Shown: positions 1 through 6,950 of the stretch, piece by piece
How positions within the stretch are numbered: the first letter of the stretch is position 1
How the letters are laid out: each line of letters begins with the position of its first letter
NCBI GenBank assembly: GCA_949284615.1
Contig: CASDWL010000061.1
Location: 1-6,950, forward strand
Direction: 5' to 3'
Length of the DNA stretch: 6,950 bases
Source: an uncultured Mycoplasma sp.
GTDB lineage: Bacteria; Bacillota_I; Bacilli_A; Mycoplasmatales; Metamycoplasmataceae
Made by a program: the position numbers and the translations under genes
The notes under the pieces: model-generated
Databases searched by the model: none
The model's input: only the letters and a program-made list of their open reading frames with translations
Told to the model about the DNA's origin: nothing

Positions 1-355
1 AAAATCAATTGTTTTTGCATCTAGATTTACTAAATTTAATAATTTTAAAAAAAATAAAAAATACATTTTATTTTCTATAGGAAAAAAAGTTTACGATCCA
101 TATACAAAATTTAGAATATATAATGAAAATTCCTTTGATATTATGAAATATTTATTTGGTTTTAATATGAATCCACAAAATTTTTTAAATTTAATTTATA
201 AAAAACCTAATTATATAGAAGTTAAAATCAAATCTTTCAATAGAGACTATAGTTTAAAAAATTTAAGACAGAAAATAGAAATGAAATTTAAATTATACAT
301 ATATGCAATATTTGTTTTGCCTTATATAAAAAGAAATGGATTAAATAAGTATTAA
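1..355 (+). CDS. C-terminal part of a probable GT2 family glycosyltransferase (5' end outside window)
   Basis: The frame is open from the first bases (first whole codon at base 2) to TAA at 353-355, giving 117 visible residues. No start is visible: the ATG at 143 lies inside the open frame and is probably internal. The order of motifs resembles the end of a GT2 (GT-A fold) domain. IVFASRF near residues 3-9 is like the family's I-V-I-x-S-R-F. DPYTKFRIYN near 36-45 is like DPTSGFRxxN. NYIEVKIKSFNRDYS near 73-87 resembles the closing 'I-E-V-P-V ... R ... S' segment. Such enzymes transfer a sugar from a nucleotide or lipid-linked donor to lipid or polysaccharide at the membrane. The N-terminal nucleotide-binding DxD region would lie outside the window, so donor and acceptor cannot be guessed. 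The tail is basic and ends in a hydrophobic stretch (LYIYAIFVLPYI). That it is a real gene end is likely; the family is a motif-level inference by eye. Confidence 0.6.
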   Translation, partial: KSIVFASRFTKFNNFKKNKKYILFSIGKKVYDPYTKFRIYNENSFDIMKYLFGFNMNPQNFLNLIYKKPNYIEVKIKSFNRDYSLKNLRQKIEMKFKLYIYAIFVLPYIKRNGLNKY

Positions 356-364
356 TAATCCATT
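335..364. repeat. 9-bp inverted repeat around the stop codon of the first gene
   Basis: AATGGATTA (335-343) and TAATCCATT (356-364) are perfect inverted repeats with a 12-base loop. The loop contains the TAA stop of the upstream gene. No T-run follows on the plus strand, so as an intrinsic terminator it would be weak. The last base of the right arm is the first base of the TATAAT box at 364-369. It could be a weak terminator, a protein-binding palindrome at the next promoter, or chance in AT-rich DNA. Confidence 0.3.
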
Positions 365-369
365 ATAAT
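341..369 (+). promoter_or_regulatory. Probable promoter of the 412-5184 operon
   Basis: A perfect TATAAT lies at 364-369. Seventeen bases upstream there is only a poor -35 match (TTAAAT, 341-346). That is acceptable for mollicutes, where the -10 box often dominates. Transcription would begin near 375-378, leaving a leader of roughly 35 bases before the TTG start at 412. It is the only clear -10 hexamer in the short gap between the first gene and the gatCAB cluster. TATAAT-like strings arise easily by chance in this base composition, so the call is tentative. Confidence 0.45.
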
Positions 370-398
370 TTAATAATAAAGTGGCACATTTATTGTAA

Positions 399-406
399 AG
401 AAAGGA
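399..406 (+). promoter_or_regulatory. Strong ribosome binding site that decides a TTG start
   Basis: AGAAAGGA is complementary over eight bases to the usual bacterial 16S rRNA 3' end. It sits five bases before TTG at 412-414. No ATG occurs near the 5' end of this frame; the first ATG is at 715, which would discard two predicted membrane helices. The site therefore supports TTG as the initiation codon. Confidence 0.75.
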
Positions 407-411
407 TTTAT

Positions 412-1056
412 TTGAATATTGCAATTCCAATTTTTTTTCTAATAATAACAATTCTTTCATTTGTTTGATTTGGATTTATTTTTAGAAAAAAAAATTCATC
501 TACTTCATTAATAGTTAATTGATTGGCAATTAACATTTTATTTTTAGTAATTTTTGTATATTTACTAATATTAGGAATTGTAAAAGAATTTCAACCTTCT
601 TTCCCATATGAGAATTACAATTTTTTTCAATGAATAGCAACAAATATATTTAGATTTCCTAACAATACAAACGGCGAAGAAACTTATTGATCTTGATTAG
701 TTATTATATTCATAATGATGTTTGTCATTACATTAGCAATTATGATAAATCTATTAATAAAATTCAATATCCAAAATAAAAGAATTAATGATTTAAATCG
801 TAACTTGGCAATTTTAAAAGGTAAAGTAGCAATTGATATGAAAGAGTTAAATTTCGATACTTCAGAATTATCAGCAGAAGAACTAAAACATTTATTAGAA
901 GAGCAATTGGCAAAAGAAAAAATAAAATTGAAATATAAAAATAAATTTGTTAGATTAAATAAAACAACCAAAGTTGATGCAATTATGGATACAAAAACAT
1001 TATTGAATATTAATAAAAAAAATGATGAAGACGATACAGAAAAAAGTGACAAATAA
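412..1056 (+). CDS. Uncharacterised three-helix membrane protein with a charged cytoplasmic-type tail
   Basis: This 214-residue protein is read in code 4, with UGA Trp codons at 466, 520, 631, 688 and 694. The start is TTG at 412, chosen for its excellent Shine-Dalgarno. Three hydrophobic segments are visible near residues 2-24, 33-57 and 95-116. A polar loop with aromatic residues (about 59-92) separates the second and third. The remaining hundred residues are soluble, rich in Lys and Glu, with a likely helical or coiled-coil stretch (about 117-170, including SAEELKHLLEEQLAKEK). The tail is acidic and then basic, ending DEDDTEKSDK. I recognise no enzyme motif or family, and there is no lipoprotein signal. 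Its TAA ends at 1056, eleven bases before the preferred gatC start, so it is probably co-transcribed with gatCAB. That position alone does not show a role in aminoacyl-tRNA synthesis. The gene is well supported; its function is unknown. Confidence 0.85.
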
Positions 1057-1061
1057 TGGAG
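1057..1061 (+). promoter_or_regulatory. gatC: Ribosome binding site favouring the gatC start at 1068
   Basis: TGGAG lies six bases before ATG at 1068-1070, an ideal spacing. The alternative in-frame ATG at 1056-1058 overlaps the previous stop codon (TAATG) and has no purine-rich GGAG-like string at the right distance. This favours the start at 1068. The first ATG could still be used by translational coupling. Confidence 0.5.
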
Positions 1062-1067
1062 TATAAA

Positions 1068-1364
1068 ATGTTAAAACTGGATAAATTTTTCTTTCAAGAA
1101 ATAGGTAAAAAGATTTATATTGATGTTGATTCAACATTTATAAAAAATCTAGAAAAAGAATTTGAAAATATTATAAATAGATTAGAAGAATTAAAAAAAA
1201 TTGATGTAACCAATGTAGAACCATTAACTAGAATAAGTCCACCAATTTCTTTTTTAAGATCTGATGAAATTGATTTAGAAATAAAATTAAATAAACAAAC
1301 AGCTTTAGAAAATGCTAAAGAAAAGAATGAAGAATTTATAATTGTTAAAAGGACTTTAAAATAA
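1068..1364 (+). CDS. gatC: Glu-tRNA(Gln) amidotransferase subunit C
   Basis: GatC is the small subunit of the GatCAB amidotransferase, wrapping around the GatA-GatB interface and stabilising it. From ATG 1068 the protein has 98 residues, the usual family size of about 95-100. The in-frame ATG at 1056 would add only MEYK. The family pattern is visible. An N-terminal helical part (LDKFFFQEIGKKIYIDVD) is followed by a helix ending in RLEELKKIDV. Next comes VTNVEPLTRISPP, like the conserved 'VDxxxVePl' linker, and then FLRSDE, like 'LReDe'. There is no Trp, so no UGA question arises. The gene directly precedes gatA, with its TAA stop at 1362-1364 sharing one base with the gatA ATG. This gene order is standard for the complex and strongly supports the call. 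Confidence 0.9.
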   Translation: MLKLDKFFFQEIGKKIYIDVDSTFIKNLEKEFENIINRLEELKKIDVTNVEPLTRISPPISFLRSDEIDLEIKLNKQTALENAKEKNEEFIIVKRTLK

Positions 1365-2686
1365 TGGAATATAAATATAAAGGTAATTTTTTAAAAGCAA
1401 TTGAAGAATTGAAGTTAGACAATAATAATGCAGTTACAGAAATTTATAATACTTTAAATGAAAATAAAGGGATATTATCTAATGTCATTTTTACTTTAAA
1501 AAGTAATTATGCTAAAAAAAATAACATTTCAGATGCTTCATCTAACATTTTAGAAAATTTTATAGCAGGATATAATGCGACAATTTTGGATAAATTGTTA
1601 AATAATGGAGCAACTTTAGTTGCATCTACTAATCTGGATGAATTTGGATTAGGAGGAACAGGAACATTTTCTAATAAAGGAATAATATCTCATCCTAAAA
1701 ATAATAAATATTATGTAGGAGGATCATCTTCAGGTTCTGCAGCAACATTTACTGAAAATATTGGATTTGCAATAGGTTCAGACACAGGAGATTCAGTAAG
1801 ATTACCAGCTTCTAATATAGGTAAAATAGGTTTCAAACCTTCTTATGGTGCTGTTTCAAGATATGGATTATTTTCTTATGCTTCTTCTATGGATACAGTA
1901 GCCTGATTTAATCATTCAGTAAATGATTGTATAATTATAGCTCAATTATTATTTGGTAAAGATAAATATGACTTAACATCTCTAAATATTAATGTTAATG
2001 ATGTAACAATAAAAAAACCTAAAAAAGTTGCATATTTAAATTGTTTTAATTTATTAGAAGAATATGTTCAAGTAGCATATGAGAAATTATTAGATAAATT
2101 AGTAAAAGAAAATATAGAAATAGTTAAAATTGAACCGAACGAAGAACTTTTAAATGCAATAAAAACTGTTTATGACATTATATCTTTTTCAGAAGCATCA
2201 TCTAATTTATCAAATTTAACAGGAATATGTTTTGGCAATAGAGAAGAAGGAGATAATTGAGAGGAAATAATATTTAACACTAGAACAAAAAATTTAGGTG
2301 AAATGGTAAAATGAAGATTAATTTTAGGGTCATTTTATTTAGAAAAAAATAATCAACAAGAATATTTTGTTAGAGCTCAAAAAGTCAGAAGATTGATTAG
2401 CAATTGATTTAATAAAATATATGAAAATTATGATATTTTAATTTTCCCTTCTGCACCTAGAGTTGCTCCAAAAAAAGATAATTCAAATAAAACAAAAGAT
2501 TATAAATATATGGATTATATTTTAACTTCATCTAACTTAGTTGGCAATCCATCCTTAGGTATGAAATTAGGAGAACATGAAAATATGCCGTTCAATATAT
2601 CATTGGAAACTAAAATATATAATGATAAAGAGTTATTGTCTTTTGCATTATATTTTGAAAAAATTATAGGAGAAACTAATGATTAA
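1364..2686 (+). CDS. gatA: Glu-tRNA(Gln) amidotransferase subunit A (amidase)
   Basis: GatA hydrolyses glutamine and delivers ammonia through a channel to GatB. The frame gives 440 residues in code 4, with UGA Trp at 1904, 2258, 2312 and 2405; under the standard code it would stop after 180 residues. Amidase-signature features are visible: the Lys of the Ser-cisSer-Lys triad at K46 (TLKSN), the cis-Ser at S121 in GGSSSGSAA, and the nucleophile S144 in GSDTGDSVRLPAS. KPSYGAVSRYG (158-168) and EASSNLSNLTG match family blocks. Two departures stand out: the residue before the nucleophile is Asp143 where most amidases have Gly, and the usual K-D-N is K46-S-N. The N-terminus is also about 30 residues shorter than in typical GatA (catalytic Lys near position 79 in Staphylococcus). 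The start ATG 1364 overlaps the gatC stop and has AAAAGGA (1347-1353) ten bases upstream. The 3' end overlaps gatB by eight bases. Confidence 0.95.
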
Positions 2687-4112
2687 AAATTTCGAATTAA
2701 TAATTGGTATAGAAATTCATTTAGAAATAAATTCTAAAACTAAAATGTTTAGTGCAATTGAAAACAATTTCAATGCAAAACCCAATACTTTAATTTCTCC
2801 AATTGATTTAGGGTATCCTGGAACATTGCCAACAATTAATAAAGATGTGGTTATAAAAGCAATTAAATTAGCAAAAGCATTGAACATGAGCATAGATAAT
2901 GAATTGCATTTTGATAGAAAAAATTATTTTTACACAGATTTACCAAAAGGATATCAAATAACTCAACAATTTAGACCAATTGGTAAAAATGGATTTGTGG
3001 ATATTGATATAAATAGTAGAAAGAAACAAATATTAATTGAAAGAATTCATATTGAAGAAGACACAGCTAGACAACAATATCAAGATGGATCAATTTTTAT
3101 TAATTATAATAGGTCAGGAGTTCCATTAATTGAAATTGTTTCACAACCTAATATTAAAACAGCCAATGAAGCAGTTAAATATATTGAAGAAATACAAAGA
3201 ATTGTTAGATTTTTGAATATTTCAGATGCAATTATGGCAAAAGGTTCATTAAGAGCTGATATTAATTTATCAGTTAGAATGTTAGGTTCTAAAGAGTTTG
3301 GGACTAGAGTTGAAATTAAAAATTTAAATTCTTTAAACAACGTTAAAAATGCAATTGAATATGAATATAATTTGCACATAAAAAAAATTATGAATAATGA
3401 AATAATAGAACAAGAAACTAAAAATTTTGATGAATCTTTGTTACAAACAGTAACTATGAGAAAAAAAACAGATGCTATTGATTACAAATATTTTCCTGAT
3501 CCAAATATTCCTGTAATTATTTTGGATAAGCAATGAATAGAAAGCATTAAAATTAATGAATTACCTCAAGAAATGAAAAAAAGATATTTAAGTTTTGGTG
3601 TTCCGGAGAATTTTTGTGATCAAATCATTAACAATATAGATTATGCTAGATTTATAGATGAAATAAAATATCAAGATCTTTCTCAAAGTGTCAAAATATT
3701 TTTTTCTGAAATAATACCTTTGGAAAAAAAATTAAATCAAAAAATTTCTGAAATAAACTTAAAACCATCAAACATTAAAGAATGTTTAGAATTGCAAGAA
3801 AGAGGAATTATTTCTGGAAAACAATTGAAACAAATTATTCCGCTATTAGTTAATAATAATTTATCTGTAAATGATTTGATAGAAAAATACAGTTTTAAAT
3901 TAATTTCAGACGAAAACATTATAATTAATTGAATTGATGAAATTTTAATCAAGTATCCATATTTAATAAATGATTATTTTATTCAAAAAGATAAAACTGT
4001 CAAATTTATGACAGGAGAAATTATGAAAGTTTCAAAAGGACAAGCTAATCCAATTTTAACTGTAGATTTAATTGATAAAATATTAAATGAGAAAAATAAT
4101 GAGAAGAAATAA
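2679..4112 (+). CDS. gatB: Glu-tRNA(Gln) amidotransferase subunit B
   Basis: GatB binds Glu-tRNA(Gln), phosphorylates the glutamyl group with ATP and accepts ammonia from GatA, producing Gln-tRNA(Gln). It has 477 residues in code 4 (UGA Trp at 3534 and 3930), the normal family length of about 475. Visible blocks include IGIEIHLEI (9-17, with E12 and H14), RKNYFYTDLPKGYQ (80-93), HIEEDTAR (124-131), NYNRSGVPLIEIVSQP (142-157), KGSLRADINLSVR, RVEIKNLNSLNNVKNA and DYKYFPDP. These build the cradle-shaped kinase domain with its acidic metal-binding residues. The C-terminal helical and YqeY-like tail that binds the tRNA shows RGIISGKQLKQIIP (375-388) and MKVSKGQANP (449-458). The cysteines that bind zinc in some GatB proteins are absent, the block reading IDLGYPGTLP as in Firmicutes. 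The start is ATG 2679 with AGGAG at 2668-2672; the gene overlaps gatA by eight bases and the next gene by fourteen. As mycoplasmas generally have an asparaginyl-tRNA synthetase, Gln-tRNA is the expected product. Confidence 0.96.
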
Positions 4113-5184
4113 AATTTTATCTGGTTGAAATGCCATACCAAATAAGAAAGCAAAATTTGTTAAATCTAAAATATCTTGAACAACAAATTATGAAGTTCAA
4201 CATTATAAAGAAGATAATTTATTATCTAAAATTGTTCAAATAATAATTAGAATTTCATTGATTTTTGCATTTGATAGAAAAAACATTACAAATGCTAAAT
4301 TAAAAATTACAGCTAATAATACATATGCAATATTATCTTCTGCTAAATTCAAGTTTATACCTTCATCTGTAGCCTTTTATTTATTCTTTTCTATAATTCC
4401 AATAAGTGTTATTGTAGTTTCTACAATAGCTTTCATAGATATGAATTGAAATAATTTTTTAATGGATGAAATATTATCTTTTATTATCCCTGGTTTTAAT
4501 ACATTATTTACTATTAATTCTGATTGGAATGCAGCTAATATCTTGTTAACTTTAATTTTTTTATCTTCATCAATATGATTTGCTTCTAAGGGGATATCTA
4601 AATTTAGAGATTCATTTACTGAATTGTATGGATTTGATAATAAACAAAATTTTCTAGTTAAAAGAATGAAATCCATCATTGTAGTTATATTAATTTCTAT
4701 ATTTTTGATTATTTCATCAATTGCATTTATTCCTGTTGTGCAATGAATTAAATTATTAATAACAAATACTATTGCATATCAATATGTATTATATGCATTA
4801 TTATTTATATATTTTTTGTTTTTTGGCTATATAGGAATTGGATTATTATTTAAATATATCTCTCCTATTAGACTGAAATGAAGTTATTTAAATTTAGGAA
4901 TATTAACAACATTAATTCCTCTTATTTTATTCATTTTGTTATTTTCATCTATATGTAAATTTTTAAATTATGAGAGATTTGGAGTTATTGGATCTTTTCT
5001 TTATCTTATGTTATTTGTTCAATATATATCATATTTCTTACATGCGGGAATAATTATTAATTCATCATATTACAAATTGAATGTATATCAAAATGTTGAG
5101 ATAAAAAAATCATTTATTTCTACAAAGTTAGCAATATCTATTAAAAATTTATGAAATAAAGCAAAGTATTATTTTAGAAAATAG
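4099..5184 (+). CDS. YihY/BrkB family membrane protein
   Basis: This is a 361-residue polytopic membrane protein read in code 4: seven UGA Trp codons, plus the window's only UGG at 4525. About 85 soluble, basic N-terminal residues precede six hydrophobic segments near 88-112, 144-162, 192-212, 227-251, 262-284 and 295-321. A short basic tail follows. The family pattern is recognisable: SSVAFYLFFSIIPIS in the first helix resembles the YihY/BrkB 'AaaLaYytllSlfPl' block. KGISKFRDSFTELYG follows helix 2, and GVIGSFLYLMLFVQYISYFLHAG resembles the family's last helix. BrkB was named for a Bordetella serum-resistance locus; most homologues have no proven function, though a transport role is often supposed. 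ATG 4099 lies inside the end of gatB (14-base overlap) with only a weak GAG-type ribosome site, so translation is probably coupled to gatB. TAG at 5182-5184 lies in the terminator hairpin. Confidence 0.85.
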
Positions 5185-5203
5185 AAAATTATTTTTCTAT
5201 TTT
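5178..5203. terminator. Probable bidirectional terminator between converging genes
   Basis: AAAATAGAAAA (5178-5188) and TTTTCTATTTT (5193-5203) form a perfect 11-bp stem with a four-base loop, TTAT. The right arm is U-rich in either direction of reading, so it can act as stem and U-tract for both strands. The left arm contains the TAG stop of the YihY-like gene. Three bases of the loop (5189-5191) are the TAA stop of the minus-strand gene. Only one G-C pair is present, so the stem is thermally weak; its position exactly between convergent genes is the main support. Confidence 0.65.
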
Positions 5204-5573
5204 TAGTTCAAGTCTTATATTAGTATTTTGTTCAAATTTGTTATCAGCACAAATCAAATATTCAAAAACCAAATAATTTTCATCACTTATATCCATATTT
5301 ATCATTTTTGTATAAATATAAAAATGTTGTCTATGATCATTTAAAACAAGATTATTTTTAATTGCTTCATTTAATTTGCAATGTAATGAAGTAATTCCAC
5401 TATATATTCTTAATGTATCAGTATTGTATTCTAAACGATTAGTAATTATTTTTCCATCTCTATTTTCGGTAAAAATAAGACATGTAAACCCACCTTCTTG
5501 TTCAATTTCTAATCTAGAACTAAATTGAATAATATTTTCAGGATTGTTATTATCTTTTCTAATTGATTTAAAA

Positions 5574-5584
<11 letters not shown>
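5189..5584 (-). CDS. Small beta-rich hypothetical protein, possibly DUF1934/YwiB-like
   Basis: This 131-residue protein has no signal peptide or membrane segment and no Trp. The sequence alternates short charged turns with hydrophobic strand-like runs (IIQFSSRLEIEQ, GFTCLIFTEN, LRIYSG, HFYIYTKMINMDI, YLVFEYLICAD, NIRLELKIEK), suggesting an all-beta fold. The layout (an early glycine turn, 'ITNRLEY...LRIYSG', and a final long antiparallel pair) recalls the DUF1934/YwiB family of calycin-like barrels in Firmicutes. I have no decisive motif, so this is only a suggestion. The start ATG (5582-5584) lies inside the end of gltX, an 11-base overlap, with no good Shine-Dalgarno, so it is probably translated by coupling to gltX. 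No function can be given from the sequence. Confidence 0.8.

Positions 5585-6950
<1,366 letters not shown>

Larger units (their letters stand above)
1054..1375 (+). repeat. Near-identical 14-base sequence at the gatC and gatA start junctions
   Basis: TAATGGAGTATAAA (1054-1067) and TAATGGAATATAAA (1362-1375) differ at one base. Each contains a stop-start overlap (TAATG), and each would begin a frame with MEYK. The coordinates span the two copies, not a continuous repeat. This may be coincidence in AT-rich DNA, convergent selection for coupled translation, or a trace of a copied junction. Confidence 0.4.

Noticed and set aside
684..1052. A 122-codon minus-strand open frame rich in Phe, Ile and Ser
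   Set aside because: It is antisense to the better supported gene at 412-1056, which has a strong ribosome site, three helices and operon context; its hydrophobic composition is what the complement of a Lys/Asn-rich gene gives.
1904..1906. Apparent premature stop making gatA look like a pseudogene
   Set aside because: UGA is Trp in code 4; the frame continues with GatA-like sequence to TAA at 2684-2686. The same applies to UGA codons in gatB, gltX and the membrane genes.
3104..3952. Two minus-strand open frames (3104-3379 and 3737-3952)
   Set aside because: Both lie wholly within gatB, whose conserved blocks cover the same bases; they are shadow frames.
4377..4679. A 100-codon minus-strand open frame
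   Set aside because: It lies inside the YihY-like gene and has no ribosome site or recognisable motif.

Overview
This is AT-rich, gene-dense DNA from a mollicute (Mycoplasma/Spiroplasma-type bacterium). The decisive sign is that UGA is read as tryptophan (genetic code 4). Five of the seven genes only give full-length, family-like proteins if in-frame UGA is read through. I count 26 UGA Trp codons against a single UGG, at 4525. The set of housekeeping genes, the overlapping junctions and a TTG start fit a reduced mollicute genome. I cannot fix the genus from the sequence alone.

Left part, plus strand: the window opens in the 3' end of a gene (1-355) whose product resembles the C-terminal part of a GT2 family glycosyltransferase. 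A short intergenic gap (356-411) carries a TATAAT box and a strong Shine-Dalgarno. It leads into a tightly packed probable operon: an unrecognised three-helix membrane protein (412-1056), gatC (1068-1364), gatA (1364-2686), gatB (2679-4112) and a YihY/BrkB-type membrane protein (4099-5184). Most junctions overlap or nearly overlap, which suggests translational coupling.

Right part, minus strand: gltX (glutamyl-tRNA synthetase, 5574-6950, missing only its first few codons beyond the window edge) is followed, with an 11-base overlap, by a small gene for a beta-rich protein (5189-5584), possibly of the DUF1934/YwiB type. The two transcription units converge on an 11-bp AT hairpin (5178-5203) that holds the stop codons of both last genes and probably ends transcription both ways.

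Functionally, most of the window serves Gln-tRNA(Gln) formation by the indirect route. A GluRS (GltX) would charge both tRNA(Glu) and tRNA(Gln) with glutamate. GatCAB would then convert Glu-tRNA(Gln) to Gln-tRNA(Gln). Having the synthetase and the amidotransferase about 1.5 kb apart is notable, though both are ordinary genes. I found no RNA gene, insertion sequence, CRISPR array or phage gene, and no stretch above 300 bases without a gene. I see no convincing novel system. The points most worth checking are the GatA active-site substitutions, the unknown membrane protein tied to gatC, and the convergent hairpin.
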